From Rhodospirillales bacterium (GTDB lineage Bacteria; Pseudomonadota; Alphaproteobacteria; Rhodospirillales; Defluviicoccaceae), in assembly GCA_007694935.1 (NCBI GenBank), contig REES01000071.1:1-64000 (forward strand): DNA of 64,000 nt. Reading direction: 5' to 3'. Below are positions 15,089 through 25,923 of this stretch, piece by piece. A program made the position numbers and the translations under genes. Each line of letters opens with the position of its first letter. The stretch's first letter is position 1. The notes under the pieces were generated by a model. That model had not been told where the DNA came from. It worked only from the letters and a program-made list of their open reading frames with translations, and made no database searches.

Positions 15089-16227
15089 GCTGCCTCCCGG
15101 TTTCCGAGCGCGACGGGATTGCCGGCGCCGTTACTGCCGGCCAGCGTCATCACCAGATCAGCCAGCCGCTCTGCCGCCTCAGGCACGCCGAAGCGGGCGG
15201 CCCTGGCGGCAGCCTCCGGCAGGGTCTCCCGCACCCGCACCAGGCTGGAGATCAGCGCGGCCAGGCCGTCGGCAGTGAACGCCGGCTGCGGCACCAGCCA
15301 AGCGCCGCCGGCTTCGGCGACGGCGGCTGCATTGGCGGATTGATGGTCGTCCGTCGCAAAGGGATAGGGAACCAGGATCGCCGGCCGGCCGACGGTGGCA
15401 AGCTCCGCCACCGTGGAAGCGCCGGCCCGGGCGATCACCAGGTGGGCCGAAGCCAAGCGCTCCGGCACGTCGGAGAAGAAGGCGGCGAGGTCCGCGGCGA
15501 TGCCGAGCCGATCGTAGGCCGCCCGGACCCGTTCTAGGTCCTCGGGCCGGCACTGCTGCGCCAGCCCGAGCCGCTGCCGGTGTTCTTCCGGCAGGCGGCC
15601 GACGGCCTCTGGAACGATATCGCTGAAAATGCGGGCACCTTGGCTGCCGCCGAGGATTAGCAGCCGGAGCGGCCCGGCCTCATCCAGCTTCGGGTACGGA
15701 CGGCTGCGTGCCAGGGCGAACGCCGGTCGCACCGGCATCCCGGTGTGGACCGCCTTGGCCCGCAGCGCCGCACCGAGATGGCGTGGCGACGGGAAGGCGG
15801 TGGCGATGCGATCGACGCCACGGGCGAGCAGCCGGTTGGCCCGGCCCAGTACCGCATTCTGCTCGTGCGCCACCAACGGGATGCGAAGCATGACCGCCGC
15901 CAGCGTCGCCGGCAGCGAAGCGTAGCCGCCGAATCCCACCACCGCCGCCGGCGCCAGCCGGCGCAGCAGGGTCCGCGCCTGGAGCACACCGATGGCGATT
16001 TCGCGAACGCTCAGGGCCCGGACGACAAGGCCCTTGCCGGCCACCCCGCCCGAGCGCACCCGGTGGGTCTCGACGTCGCCCAGGGCCGGGTCGAAGGCGC
16101 CGCCACGACGATCGGTCAGCAGAACCGGCCGGGCCTCGCGGGACAGCAGGGCCCGGGCCAGCGCTTCAGCGGGGAACAGGTGGCCACCGGTACCGCCCGC
16201 GGCCAGCACGATCAGCGGCCCGGTCAT
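15085..16227 (-). CDS. murG: MurG glycosyltransferase (lipid II synthase)
   Basis: Peripheral inner-membrane GT28 enzyme that transfers GlcNAc from UDP-GlcNAc to lipid I, giving lipid II. The chosen ATG at 16227 (380 aa) overlaps the ftsW stop by 4 nt. The Gly-rich N-terminal loop [19 protein letters not shown], the second-domain loop [19 protein letters not shown] and the donor site [20 protein letters not shown] are all present. The same frame stays open far upstream across ftsW, but that part is not MurG-like. Confidence 0.97.
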
Positions 16228-17351
16228 CGCGGCATCCCCATGCCGGCGCGCTCCCGGGTCAGCGCCAGCATCATCCCCATGCCCCAGGCAAGGGCGATCG
16301 TGGATGAGCCGCCGTAGGAGACGAACGGCAGGGTGATCCCCTTGGGCGGGATCAGGTGCACGGTGGAGGCCATGTTGACCAGCGCCTGCAGCCCGAACTG
16401 CACCAGAAGACCGGCCGCCGCCAGCACCACGAACAGGTTGTCGTGACGGAGGGACCGGCCGAAGCCGCGCACCACCACGAAGGCGAACACCGCGATCAGC
16501 AGGAGGCAGGCGATGATGCCGAACTCCTCCCCCACCACCGCCAGGATGAAGTCGGAATGGGCGTCGGGCAGCACCTCCTTGACCCGCCCCTCCCCGGGAC
16601 CGCGGCCCAGCAGCCCGCCGCTGCGGAACGCTTCCAGCGACCGCGCGACCTGATAGCCGTCGCTGCCGCTGGCCGGATCGATGAAGTTGTCGACCCGGGA
16701 GCGGACGTGGCCGAAGGTGTAGTAGGCGCCGACACCGCCGGCCGCAACGAGGGCGACCAATACAATGACAATGGCCACCGGCAGGCCGATCAGGAAAAGC
16801 TGCGTCATCCACACCGCAGTGATCATCAGGGCCATACCCACATCCGGTTGCAGCAGCAGGGCACCCGCGGTCGCCGCCAGCAGCACCGTCGCCAGCGGGT
16901 AGCCCGGTCCCCTCGGAGCCATCCGACCGGCGGCGATCAGCCACGCCGCGGTGACAGCGAAAGCGGGCTTCAGAAACTCCGATGGCTGGAGCGACAGCCC
17001 GCCGACGTGCAGCCAGCGCGTCGCACCCTTGATCTCCACCCCGACGTGTGGGGTCGCCAGGGTCAGCCCCAGGAACACGATGAACATCGCGATGCCGATC
17101 CGCCGCACCCCGACCGGCGACAGCAGCGAGGCGAACAGCATGACCCCGACGGCGACCGGCAGGAAACTGAGCTGCCGGCGGGCGAAGTAGAAAGTGTCCA
17201 GATTCAGCCGCTCGGCGACTGCCGGCGACGCGGCGAGCGTCATCACGATGCCGAACAGGACCAAGGCCAACAGCGCGCCCAGGGACCAGCGGTCCACCGT
17301 CCACCACCAGCGGCCGAGCAGGCTGGTATCCGTGCGGGAGAACGCGGTCAT
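16224..17351 (-). CDS. ftsW: SEDS-family peptidoglycan polymerase FtsW
   Basis: Polytopic inner-membrane glycosyltransferase of the SEDS family that makes septal glycan strands with FtsI. The 375-aa protein has about ten hydrophobic segments and the family stretches GATRWLHVGGLSLQPSEFLK, LLQPDVGMALMI and the C-terminal FVSYGGSSTIALAWGMGMML. The ATG at 17351 overlaps the murD stop by 4 nt. Its partner transpeptidase FtsI is encoded upstream in the same cluster. Confidence 0.97.
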   Translation of the reverse strand: MTAFSRTDTSLLGRWWWTVDRWSLGALLALVLFGIVMTLAASPAVAERLNLDTFYFARRQLSFLPVAVGVMLFASLLSPVGVRRIGIAMFIVFLGLTLATPHVGVEIKGATRWLHVGGLSLQPSEFLKPAFAVTAAWLIAAGRMAPRGPGYPLATVLLAATAGALLLQPDVGMALMITAVWMTQLFLIGLPVAIVIVLVALVAAGGVGAYYTFGHVRSRVDNFIDPASGSDGYQVARSLEAFRSGGLLGRGPGEGRVKEVLPDAHSDFILAVVGEEFGIIACLLLIAVFAFVVVRGFGRSLRHDNLFVVLAAAGLLVQFGLQALVNMASTVHLIPPKGITLPFVSYGGSSTIALAWGMGMMLALTRERAGMGMPR

Positions 17352-18754
17352 GACGGCCGCTCCCGAAGCCCGGTGCGGACCAGCGCTCGAAACGCGTCGC
17401 CGCGCGCCTCGAAATCGCGGAACTGGTCAAACGAGGCGCAGGCCGGCGACAGCAGCACCACCGGGTTCGGGGTGCCGTTTCGGGCGGCCCGGTCCCGGGC
17501 TGCCGCCACCGCGGCGTCAAGCGTGCCGGTGATGGTGACGGAAACGCGGCCTTCCAACTCGGCGGCAAAGCGCTCTGCGGCCTCGCCGATCAGGAAGGCA
17601 TGGCGGACGTGGTCGAGTTCGGCCATCACGGCGGCAAGTCCGTCGTCCTTGGGACGGCCGCCGGCGATCCAGTACACGTAGTCATAGCAGGCCAGCGCCC
17701 GTGCCGCGGCGTCGCCATTGGTGGCCTTGCTGTCGTTGACGTAGGTCACCCCATCGATCACCGCCACCCGCTCCTGCCGGTGGGGCAGCCCGGGGAACGT
17801 GCACATGGCGCGGGTGGCGACCTCCGTGGCGACCCCAAGCGCTCGCGCCACCGCCAGGGCGGCCGCCGCATTCTGGGCGTTGTGCGGTCCGATCAGGGCG
17901 GGGGCGCGATCGAGATCGAGCACGTCGTGGACGGCGCCGCCGGCCCGCGTTTCGAAGAGCCGCCGGCCCAGGGCGTAGACCCCGCCGGCAACCTCGCCGA
18001 TGCCGGAAACGGTAACGATGCGGGGACCCGGCCGGCGCCGCAACTCCGCCACCACGTCGCGGCAGAACCGGTCGTCGACCCCGACCACCGCGGTGGCGTT
18101 CCCTTGCTGGCCGCGGAAGATCAGCCGCTTGGCCGCCACATAGCCGTCCAGGCCGCCGTGGCGGTCCAGATGGTCGGGGCTGACGTTCAGCAGCACCGCA
18201 ATGTCGCAGGCCAGCGACGGGGTGATCTCGAGCTGATAGGAAGAGAGTTCGAGAACATAGATGCCGCCGGGACCGAGCGCCGGCAGCGACAGCGCCGGCA
18301 CCCCGATGTTGGCACCGACGGCGACACTGCACCCGGCGGCCGTCAGGATGTGGCCGACCAGGGCGGTGGTCGTCGACTTGCCATTGGTGCCGGTGATGCC
18401 GACGACCTTGGCGCCGCCGATCGCCCGGAGCAGCAGTTCCACATCGCCGATCACCGGCACCCCGGCCTCCCGGGCGCGGCGCACCACCGGATGCGGTGCC
18501 GGGTGGGTGTGGGGAATGCCGGGGCTCAGGACAAGGGCGGACGCCTCGGCCAGATCGTGTTCGGCAAGCGGGCCAAGCGGCACGCCTTGACGGGCGGCGG
18601 CGGCCCGTGCCGGTTCGCTGTCATCCCAGGCAACGACGTCCTTGCCGGCGGCGGTCAGCGCCGCGGCAGCGGCAAGGCCGCTGCGGCCCAGGCCGAGAAC
18701 GGCGTAGCGCTGACCGGGAAGGAGAGCGAGGTCGATCACCGCACCGCCCCTCAC
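17348..18754 (-). CDS. murD: UDP-N-acetylmuramoylalanine--D-glutamate ligase MurD
   Basis: Adds D-glutamate to UDP-MurNAc-L-Ala. The 468-aa Mur ligase has an N-terminal Rossmann-like loop ([16 protein letters not shown]), the ATP loop [30 protein letters not shown] and the late motif [15 protein letters not shown]. It starts with GTG at 18754, overlapping the mraY stop by 4 nt (GTGA); an in-frame GTG five codons later is a weaker option. The stop overlaps ftsW by 4 nt. Confidence 0.97.
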   Translation of the reverse strand: MRGGAVIDLALLPGQRYAVLGLGRSGLAAAAALTAAGKDVVAWDDSEPARAAAARQGVPLGPLAEHDLAEASALVLSPGIPHTHPAPHPVVRRAREAGVPVIGDVELLLRAIGGAKVVGITGTNGKSTTTALVGHILTAAGCSVAVGANIGVPALSLPALGPGGIYVLELSSYQLEITPSLACDIAVLLNVSPDHLDRHGGLDGYVAAKRLIFRGQQGNATAVVGVDDRFCRDVVAELRRRPGPRIVTVSGIGEVAGGVYALGRRLFETRAGGAVHDVLDLDRAPALIGPHNAQNAAAALAVARALGVATEVATRAMCTFPGLPHRQERVAVIDGVTYVNDSKATNGDAAARALACYDYVYWIAGGRPKDDGLAAVMAELDHVRHAFLIGEAAERFAAELEGRVSVTITGTLDAAVAAARDRAARNGTPNPVVLLSPACASFDQFRDFEARGDAFRALVRTGLRERPS

Positions 18755-19839
18755 CTCAGCTTCAACGTCGAGAGGCCGGCCAGGGCCAGGATGGATGCAA
18801 TGATCCAGAAGCGGATGACGATGGTGGACTCGGCCCAGCCTTTCTTCTCGAAATGATGGTGCAGCGGCGCCATGCGGAACACCCGCCGACCGGTCAGCTT
18901 GAACGAGGCGACCTGGACGATCACCGACACGGTTTCCAGCACGAACAGCCCACCCACGATGATGAGGACGATCTCGTGCTTGGTGATGATGCTGACGGTG
19001 CCGAGCGCGCCGCCCAGGGAGAGGGAACCGGTGTCCCCCATGAACACCCGGGCCGGGGGCGCGTTGAACCAGAGGAAGCCGAGCCCGCCGCCCATCAAGG
19101 CGCCGAGGAATACGGCGAGTTCTCCGGTCCCGGTGACGTAGTGGATCTGAAGGTAGTTGGCGAACACGATGTTGCCGACCAGGTAGGCGATCAGCGCGAA
19201 CACCGCCGCTGCGATCATCGTCGGCACGATGGCGAGGCCGTCGAGGCCATCGGTGAGATTGACCGCGTTGGACGTACCGACCACCACCAGCACCGCCAGC
19301 ACCAGGAACCCCCAGCCGAGAGGGACCAGCACGTCCTTGAAGAACGGCACCGCCAGCATCATCCGGAGCGGCTCCGGGGTCAGCAGAATGATCCAGACCG
19401 CCGCCACCACGGCGATCAGCACCTGCAGCACGAGCTTGAGGCGGCCGGGCAGGCCGCGGCTGTTGCGCAGCGCCACCTTGCGGTAGTCATCCAGAAAGCC
19501 GATCGTGCCGTAGCCGATGGTGACGCCGAGGGTCACCCAGACGAATCCGTTGCTGAGATCGGCCCACAGCAGCGTCGACAGGGTGAGTGCCACCAGAATA
19601 AGGAAGCCCCCCATGGTGGGGGTGCCGCGCTTGGTGAGCAGATGGCTCTCCGGGCCGTCGTCCCGGATCGGCTGTCCTCCGGCCTGGTGATTACGAAGCT
19701 GGCGGATCAGCCACGGCCCCAGCACGAAGCTGATGACGAGCGCGGTCAGCACCGCGCCGCCGGTGCGGAACGTCAGGTATCGGAACACGTTGAAGATCGT
19801 GAACTCGTCGGCGAGCGGGAACAGCAGGTGATAAAGCAT
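18751..19839 (-). CDS. mraY: Phospho-N-acetylmuramoyl-pentapeptide-transferase MraY
   Basis: Inner-membrane enzyme that moves phospho-MurNAc-pentapeptide from UDP to undecaprenyl phosphate, making lipid I. The 362-aa, roughly ten-helix protein has the family motifs [13 protein letters not shown], the catalytic Asp loop [16 protein letters not shown] and [15 protein letters not shown], and a C-terminal [13 protein letters not shown]. The ATG at 19839 lies 5 nt after the murF stop. Confidence 0.98.
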   Translation of the reverse strand: MLYHLLFPLADEFTIFNVFRYLTFRTGGAVLTALVISFVLGPWLIRQLRNHQAGGQPIRDDGPESHLLTKRGTPTMGGFLILVALTLSTLLWADLSNGFVWVTLGVTIGYGTIGFLDDYRKVALRNSRGLPGRLKLVLQVLIAVVAAVWIILLTPEPLRMMLAVPFFKDVLVPLGWGFLVLAVLVVVGTSNAVNLTDGLDGLAIVPTMIAAAVFALIAYLVGNIVFANYLQIHYVTGTGELAVFLGALMGGGLGFLWFNAPPARVFMGDTGSLSLGGALGTVSIITKHEIVLIIVGGLFVLETVSVIVQVASFKLTGRRVFRMAPLHHHFEKKGWAESTIVIRFWIIASILALAGLSTLKLR

Positions 19840-19844
19840 GTGGC

Positions 19845-21296
19845 CTACCCCGCTTCACCGGCCCGGAAGGACGCCGCGGTTGGCGCCGCGCCCCCGGACG
19901 AGGCGACCAGGGCGCGGACGACCACCCCCATACGGCTTCCCGCCGACCCCTTGACCGCGACCACATCCCCGCCGCGAACGGAGGCCAACACCTGCGGCGC
20001 GAGCGCCTCGGCGCTGTCGGCATGACCGCCCCGCATGGCCGTTGGCAGCGCATCGTGCAGGTGGGCCATCAGCGGACCCGCCGTGAACACGCAGTCGATC
20101 CCATGGTCGCGAAGCGGCGTCACCAGGGCCGCGTGCAGGGCCGGCGCCTCCGCGCCCAGTTCCAGCATGTCGCCCAGCACTGCGATCCGCCGTCCGCTGG
20201 GTCCCGGCTGGCTTCCACCCAGAACGGCAATGGAGGCTGCCATCGACACGGGACTGGCATTGTAGCTGTCGTCAATCACCGCGAGCACACCGCCCCCAAG
20301 CGGAATGCTCAGGCGCTCGCCACGGCCCTTGGGCACCGCAAGATCGGCCAGGGCCGGTGCCACCCTGGCGACGTCCGCGCCCGCAGCCAGGGCGGCGGCC
20401 AGGACGCAGAGGCTGTTGGTGACCCAGTGCGCGCCCGCGACCGGGACGCGGTAGGAGACGGTTCCGCCCGGCACCGCGGCCACGACGTCCGAGCCGCCGG
20501 CACCGCTGTCGGCGGCGACCAGCCGGACATCCGCCTCCGGATGGCTGCCGAAGCTGACGATCCGGGCAGAGGCGAGTGTGGCCGCAGCGGCGGCCAAGCG
20601 GCCGAACTGAGGATTGTCGCGGAACAGCACCGCGGCACCGCCGGGTGCCAGGCCTGCGAAGATCTCCGCCTTGGCATCGGCAATGGCTTCGATCGATGCG
20701 AAGTTGGCCCGGTGTACCGCATCAACCGTCGTGATCACCGCAACGTCCGGCCGCGCCAGCCGCGACAGCGGCGTGATCTCGCCCGGATGATTCATCCCCA
20801 TCTCGAGCACCGCGTATGTGGCCTGGGCGGGCAGCCGGGCGAGACTGAGCGGCAGCCCCCAGTGGTTGTTCAGGTTGCCCTGACTGGCTACGGTCCGGCC
20901 CTCGACCGCGAGCACGATGCGGAGCGCCTCCTTGACCCCGGTCTTACCGACGCTGCCGGTGACCCCGATCACGGTTGCGGCAGTGCGCCGCCGCGCTGCC
21001 GAGGCCAAGCCGTTGAGGCCGGCCATGGTGTCCTCGACGAACAGCAGCGGCGCCTCGGCGGACAAGCCGGCAGGACGGAGGGAGACCATGGCGGCGGCAG
21101 CCCCCTTGGCGAGGGCCTCGGCGACGAACCGATGGCCATCGAAGTTGGGGCCTGCGAGGGCGACAAACAGGTCGCCCGGCTGCAGCGTCCGGCTGTCGAT
21201 GGAAACGCCATCTGCGCGCCAATCCCCGGTCGACCGGCCGCCGGCGGCAGCGGCGGCGTCCGCCGCCGTCCATATGGCCTGCCGCGGCCCGGTCAT
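19845..21296 (-). CDS. murF: UDP-MurNAc-tripeptide--D-Ala-D-Ala ligase MurF
   Basis: Adds the D-Ala-D-Ala dipeptide made by Ddl, completing the UDP-MurNAc pentapeptide in the cytoplasm. The 483-aa Mur ligase has [18 protein letters not shown], the ATP loop [26 protein letters not shown] and [13 protein letters not shown]. The ATG at 21296 overlaps the murE stop by 4 nt. Confidence 0.98.
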   Translation of the reverse strand: MTGPRQAIWTAADAAAAAGGRSTGDWRADGVSIDSRTLQPGDLFVALAGPNFDGHRFVAEALAKGAAAAMVSLRPAGLSAEAPLLFVEDTMAGLNGLASAARRRTAATVIGVTGSVGKTGVKEALRIVLAVEGRTVASQGNLNNHWGLPLSLARLPAQATYAVLEMGMNHPGEITPLSRLARPDVAVITTVDAVHRANFASIEAIADAKAEIFAGLAPGGAAVLFRDNPQFGRLAAAAATLASARIVSFGSHPEADVRLVAADSGAGGSDVVAAVPGGTVSYRVPVAGAHWVTNSLCVLAAALAAGADVARVAPALADLAVPKGRGERLSIPLGGGVLAVIDDSYNASPVSMAASIAVLGGSQPGPSGRRIAVLGDMLELGAEAPALHAALVTPLRDHGIDCVFTAGPLMAHLHDALPTAMRGGHADSAEALAPQVLASVRGGDVVAVKGSAGSRMGVVVRALVASSGGAAPTAASFRAGEAG

Positions 21297-22771
21297 CGGT
21301 CGGTCCTCCGGACGGCGTCCGCGGCGACCGCGGCGTCGTCGAACGGGATCACCCGGTCGCCGACGGTCTGCCCGGTCTCATGGCCCTTGCCGGCGATCAG
21401 CAGCACGTCGCCGGGATCGAGCCCGGCCACCGCTTGGCTGATGGCGTCTGCGCGGTCGCCGATCTCCCGCGCACCGGGGCAGGCGTCCAGAATCTGCCGG
21501 CGGATGGCCGCAGCTTGCTCGCTCCTGGGATTGTCGTCGGTGACGATGACGTGGTCGGCCTGCTGAGCGGCAATCCTCCCCATTTCCGGGCGCTTGCCGG
21601 CGTCGCGGTCGCCGCCGCACCCGAACACCAGGATCAGACGCCCGGCGACATGGGGGCGGAGCGCCGCCAAGGCCGCCGCCAGGGCATCCGGGGTGTGGGC
21701 GTAGTCGACGTAGATCGTCGCCCCATGAGCGCGCCGGGCCACCGGCTGCATGCGGCCGGGCACGCCCTCGAGCGTCTCCAGTGCCGCCATCCCGGCCTTC
21801 GCGTCGGTGCCGGCGGCGACAGCCATCAGCACGGCGCAGAGCGCATTGGCCGCCTGGAAGTCGCCGACCAAGGGCAGGGAAATCCGCCACACATCACGGT
21901 CCGAGGCAACGGTGAGCCGCTGCCCCGTGGGGTTGGTCTCCAGGCGCAGCAGGCGGAGGTCCTGGCCGGACCGGCCGTAGCTCAGCACCCGGACGCCGCG
22001 GCGGACCGCGGCGCCGGCCAGCTCTTCGCTCAGGGGATCGTCGGCGTTGAGCACGACCGCGCCACCTTCCGCCACCAGCTCACCGAACAGCCGGCGCTTG
22101 GCGGCGGCATAGGCCTCCATCGAGCCATGGTAATCCAGGTGGTCGCGGCCCAGGGTGGTGAACCCGGCGACGGCGATACGCACGCCGTCCAGACGATGCT
22201 GGGCGAGGCCGTGACTGGAGGCCTCCATGGCCAGATGCTGCACCCCGGCATCGGCAAGCTCGGCGAGCATGCGGTGAAGGTCGACCGGATCCGGGGTGGT
22301 CAGGTTGCCCGGCCGGGCGATGCCGGGGGCCACCAGCCCGAGGGTGCCGAGGCTGGCGCCGGGGGTACCGGTGGCGAGCCAGATCTGCCGGAGGAAGCTC
22401 ACCACCGAGGTCTTGCCGTTGGTGCCGGTTACCGCGGCCACGGTGGCCGGCTGACGCCGATAGAAAGCCGCCGCCATCAGGGCAAAGCGGCGGCGCGGAT
22501 TGTCATCGATCAGCAGCAGCGGCGGTGGCGAGCCGGGCGGGGCCTCGATGCCGCCGGCACCGGGCGACGCCAGCACCGCGGCCGCGCCGCGACGCACGGC
22601 ATCGCCGATGAAGGCGCGGCCGTCGCTGCGGCTGCCGGGCAGGGCCGCAAACAGGAAACCCGGCTCAACTCGCCGGGAGTCACTGGTCAGGCCGCTGATC
22701 CGAATCTCCGAAATCATATCCTCCGGGCTCACGTCGATGGGCAGATTCCCGATCAGGTCAACGAGGCGCAC
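21293..22771 (-). CDS. murE: UDP-MurNAc-L-Ala-D-Glu--meso-diaminopimelate ligase MurE
   Basis: Adds the third stem-peptide residue. The ATP loop is AVTGTNGKTSVVSFLRQ, and the motif DNPR (VTDDNPRSEQAA) is the one that selects meso-diaminopimelate, so the cell wall is DAP-type. I chose the GTG at 22771 (VRLVDLIGNL, 492 aa) because AAGGA lies 7 nt before it and the N-terminus then aligns with the family; an in-frame TTG at 22795 would add eight residues. With the GTG start the overlap with ftsI is 14 nt. Confidence 0.97.
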   Translation of the reverse strand: MRLVDLIGNLPIDVSPEDMISEIRISGLTSDSRRVEPGFLFAALPGSRSDGRAFIGDAVRRGAAAVLASPGAGGIEAPPGSPPPLLLIDDNPRRRFALMAAAFYRRQPATVAAVTGTNGKTSVVSFLRQIWLATGTPGASLGTLGLVAPGIARPGNLTTPDPVDLHRMLAELADAGVQHLAMEASSHGLAQHRLDGVRIAVAGFTTLGRDHLDYHGSMEAYAAAKRRLFGELVAEGGAVVLNADDPLSEELAGAAVRRGVRVLSYGRSGQDLRLLRLETNPTGQRLTVASDRDVWRISLPLVGDFQAANALCAVLMAVAAGTDAKAGMAALETLEGVPGRMQPVARRAHGATIYVDYAHTPDALAAALAALRPHVAGRLILVFGCGGDRDAGKRPEMGRIAAQQADHVIVTDDNPRSEQAAAIRRQILDACPGAREIGDRADAISQAVAGLDPGDVLLIAGKGHETGQTVGDRVIPFDDAAVAADAVRRTDR

Positions 22772-24554
22772 CCCGCCATCCTTCGGTATCGGCAATGGCG
22801 GTCCGCAAGCTGGCGAGTAGCAGGTGCCGGCGGCGGTCGGGCCCGTCGGGCCCGGTCACACGGGGCACGTCGGCCGGGTCCACCGGGCGCACCCCCAGCA
22901 CAGGGGCGATCCGTTCGGCGATGCGGCGGACCACGGGGGCGGCGACCCAGCCGCCGGTTGCATAGAAGTGGGTGCTGCGGTTGCCTTGGGGCTCGTCCAG
23001 GATCGCCAGCACAACATAGCGGGGGCTATCAACGGGAAACACGCCGATGAACGACGACATCCGGGCGTTCCTCATATAGCGACCGCCGACAATTTTCTCC
23101 GCCGTGCCCGTCTTGCCGCCGAGCCGGAGGCCGTCGGCATCGGCACGCCGGCCGGTACCCATGATGACATTGAGCCGCATCAGCGCCCGCATGGTGCGCG
23201 ACGTCTCGGCTGACAAAACCGGCTTCGGCTCGGGGAGACGGTCGCCACGGTCCACAATGGTGGCCGGCATGAAAGTGCCGCCATTGGCGATCACCGCCAC
23301 CGCCTGAGCCAGGTGCAGCGGGCTGACGGCGATACCGTGACCGAACCCGATCGTCATGATGTTGATGTCTCGCCACTGCCCGGGCACCAGGGGAGCGCCT
23401 ACCTCCGACAGTTCCAACGCCAGCGGCGACAGCATCCCGAGTTGATTCAGGTACATGCGCTGGACCGCGCCACCCACGTCAAGGGCCATGTGGGCGGACG
23501 CGATATTCGACGAGTGGACAAGGATTTCCGGCAGGCTGAGCCAGCGATTCTGCGGTCGATAGTCGCGGATCGTATGCCCACCCCTTCGAATCGGCTGGCT
23601 TGCGTCATAGCCGCCGGTGAGGGTGATGGCACCGCTGTCCAGTGCCATCGCCGCGGTGATGAGCTTCATGGTGGAGCCCATTTCGTAGACGCCCTGGGTC
23701 ACCCGGTTGAAGCGGGTATCGTCGTCGGAGCGACCGCGGTGGTTGGGATCGAAATCGGGCAGGGAGACCATGGCGACCACCTCCCCGGTGACGACGTCCA
23801 GCACCAGTCCGGCGCCGCCGATGGCCCGGTACTCCCGCACCGCCGCCAACAGTTCCTCGCGCACGATCTGCTGGATTCGCACGTCCAGGCAGAGACGAAG
23901 CGCTTCGCCGTCGCCGAGGCTGGCATCGAAATGGCGCTCGACCCCGGCAAGACCCCGGCTATCGATATCGGTGAAGCCGAGAACATGGGCGGCGACCACA
24001 CCCTGAGGGTAGACCCGCCGCTGGTCGTCACGGAAGCCGATGCCGGGCAGGCCCAGGCGGTTCACCGCGTGCTGCTCACGCGGGGTCAGGTGCCGCTTGA
24101 TCCAGGCGAACCGGCCATCGTGGGTGAGCCGGGCCAGTAGTTGGCTGCGATTCAGCTCGGGGAAAAGCGCCACGAGGCGATCGGCGGTATGTTCCGGATC
24201 AATGACATCCCTGGGATCGGCGTACAGCGACCGGGTCGGCAGGCTGGTCGCCAGCAGGACGCCATTGCGGTCCATGATGTCGCCGCGCGCCGCTTCCCAT
24301 GTGGCACTGTTGGCCAAGGCCAAGCCAAGATTGGGATCACTGCCTGCCGCCAGGTCGACCAGACGCCCGACCACGCCGCAGAAGGCGAGCAGGAAGCAAA
24401 GCCCGACCACGACCAGCCGGGTGTGGGCTACGTCAACGGCCCGCAGCCGCCCATGTTCCGCCGGGCTCTGCGGCGACAAGCCACCGTTGACCGGCAACGG
24501 CAGGACAAGCTGCGCCGGCTGCCGGCCGCGCGCCCGCGGCGCCCGCCGGCTCAT
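22758..24554 (-). CDS. ftsI: Septal peptidoglycan transpeptidase FtsI (PBP3)
   Basis: Class B penicillin-binding protein that cross-links septal peptidoglycan with FtsW. The 598-aa protein starts at the ATG at 24554, overlapping ftsL by 4 nt. It has a basic N-terminus, one membrane segment (LVVVGLCFLLAFCGVVGRLV), the pedestal domain and a transpeptidase domain with the three active-site motifs: STMK (EMGSTMKLITAA, nucleophile Ser), SSN (VHSSNIASAH) and KTG (GGKTGTAEKIVGG). Confidence 0.97.
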   Translation of the reverse strand: MSRRAPRARGRQPAQLVLPLPVNGGLSPQSPAEHGRLRAVDVAHTRLVVVGLCFLLAFCGVVGRLVDLAAGSDPNLGLALANSATWEAARGDIMDRNGVLLATSLPTRSLYADPRDVIDPEHTADRLVALFPELNRSQLLARLTHDGRFAWIKRHLTPREQHAVNRLGLPGIGFRDDQRRVYPQGVVAAHVLGFTDIDSRGLAGVERHFDASLGDGEALRLCLDVRIQQIVREELLAAVREYRAIGGAGLVLDVVTGEVVAMVSLPDFDPNHRGRSDDDTRFNRVTQGVYEMGSTMKLITAAMALDSGAITLTGGYDASQPIRRGGHTIRDYRPQNRWLSLPEILVHSSNIASAHMALDVGGAVQRMYLNQLGMLSPLALELSEVGAPLVPGQWRDINIMTIGFGHGIAVSPLHLAQAVAVIANGGTFMPATIVDRGDRLPEPKPVLSAETSRTMRALMRLNVIMGTGRRADADGLRLGGKTGTAEKIVGGRYMRNARMSSFIGVFPVDSPRYVVLAILDEPQGNRSTHFYATGGWVAAPVVRRIAERIAPVLGVRPVDPADVPRVTGPDGPDRRRHLLLASLRTAIADTEGWRGAPR

Positions 24555-24934
24555 CGGATCACCTGCCCGCCGCGTCCGGTCGCCAAACCGGCAACCGGCG
24601 TCGTCGCATCGTTTTCCCGCCCGGGGCTGTCCGGCGCGAACGGCCGCGGCAGCGCAGCGAACGACCCGACCTGGCGCGGCCCCAGCGGGGCCAAGTCGAG
24701 GTGGCGCTCCGCCAGACGTCGCAAGCGCTCCGGATCGGTGAGGTAGCTCCACTCCGCCTGGAGGACATGGTGGGCCCGCCGCTCGACTTCGATCTGCCGG
24801 TGGACCCGGCTGAGCTGTCCCTCCAGGTCCTGCACCTGGTACTTGATCGAAAACAGCACCATGGCGAGGCCAATCGCCAGGATCACGAACACCACCGTGG
24901 TGTGCTTGACGAGGGCTGTCCAGCTACTGCTCAT
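24551..24934 (-). CDS. ftsL: Cell division protein FtsL
   Basis: Small bitopic divisome protein that works with FtsB and FtsQ. The 127-aa protein has a short cytoplasmic tail, one membrane segment (VVFVILAIGLAMVLFSI) and a predicted coiled coil (VQDLEGQLSRVHRQIEVERR) followed by the EWSYLTDPERLRRLAERHL region typical of alphaproteobacterial FtsL. Both ends overlap their neighbours (rsmH and ftsI) by 4 nt. FtsL sequences are poorly conserved, so the call rests on architecture, that region and position. Confidence 0.93.
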   Translation of the reverse strand: MSSSWTALVKHTTVVFVILAIGLAMVLFSIKYQVQDLEGQLSRVHRQIEVERRAHHVLQAEWSYLTDPERLRRLAERHLDLAPLGPRQVGSFAALPRPFAPDSPGRENDATTPVAGLATGRGGQVIR

Positions 24935-25923
24935 GCGGCTCTCCTTCGTGGCTTGGCCACGTCCGGCAACGGCCAGGCCGGGGCTTCGGTGCGCTCAGCC
25001 GCGCGCATGCGGGCCGAGCGGGCCCGCGGGTTGGCTGCCACCTCGGCCGCGGTGGGCTTGAAGGTGCCGCGCCGGAGCAGGCGGAAGCTCGGTGCGGGAC
25101 CGCCCGGTGACGAGGACGCGGGTCGATGCCGGGAGGGTGCGGGCGCGGTGCCGCTCCGGGCACGGAGGAAGCCCTTGACCCGCCGGTCCTCAAGCGAGTG
25201 ATAGGCCACCACCACCAGCCGTCCGCCCGGTGCCAGCAGCCGCTCCGCCGCGACCAGGCCGCGATCGAGCTCCCCCAACTCGTCGTTGACGCGGATGCGA
25301 AGCGCCTGGAAGGTCCGGGTGGCGGGATCGACGCTGCCCGGCGCCGCCGGCACCACCGAGCGGACCAGGCTGGCGAGTTCCAGGGTGCGCCGGATCGGCG
25401 CGCTCCGGCGTGCAGCAACCACCGCACGGGCGATCCGCCGGGCGGCGCGTTCTTCCCCGAATTCCCGGATGATGGCCGCGAGTTCGGCCTCGGGCAGGGT
25501 ATTGACCAAGTCGGCCGCGGTGGCGCCGGCGGAGGGGTCCATTCGCATATCGAGCGGGCCGTCGGTGCGGAACGAGAAGCCACGGGCGGCTTCGTCCACC
25601 TGGGTGGACGCCATGCCGAGGTCGAAGGCGATTCCGTCGACGCTGCGGCGCCCGGCCTCAGCCAGCAGCCGCTCCATCTCCCCGAAGCGGCCGGCTATGA
25701 GACGAAGGCGATCACCCCACTCATGCAGCATGTGGCGGCCGCGGGCCAGGGCATCGGGATCGCGATCGATCGCCAGCACCCGGCATGGGGCCGCGGTGAG
25801 GATCGCACGGGCGTAACCGCCGGCACCGAAGGTGGCGTCCACATACTCGCCGCCCGGCCGCGGGGCCAAGGCCGACAGCACCTCCGCAACCATCACCGGC
25901 GTGTGCGACGCGGCCGCGGTCAT
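24931..25923 (-). CDS. rsmH: 16S rRNA (cytosine-N4)-methyltransferase RsmH
   Basis: SAM-dependent methyltransferase for C1402 of 16S rRNA, formerly MraW. The 330-aa protein has HTPVMVAEVLSALAP, the SAM loop YVDATFGAGGYARAIL, GIAFDLGMASTQVDEAARG and the late motif LVVVAYHSLEDRRVKGFLR. The ATG at 25923 overlaps the mraZ stop by 4 nt. Second gene of the dcw cluster, as in most bacteria. Confidence 0.98.
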   Translation of the reverse strand: MTAAASHTPVMVAEVLSALAPRPGGEYVDATFGAGGYARAILTAAPCRVLAIDRDPDALARGRHMLHEWGDRLRLIAGRFGEMERLLAEAGRRSVDGIAFDLGMASTQVDEAARGFSFRTDGPLDMRMDPSAGATAADLVNTLPEAELAAIIREFGEERAARRIARAVVAARRSAPIRRTLELASLVRSVVPAAPGSVDPATRTFQALRIRVNDELGELDRGLVAAERLLAPGGRLVVVAYHSLEDRRVKGFLRARSGTAPAPSRHRPASSSPGGPAPSFRLLRRGTFKPTAAEVAANPRARSARMRAAERTEAPAWPLPDVAKPRRRAA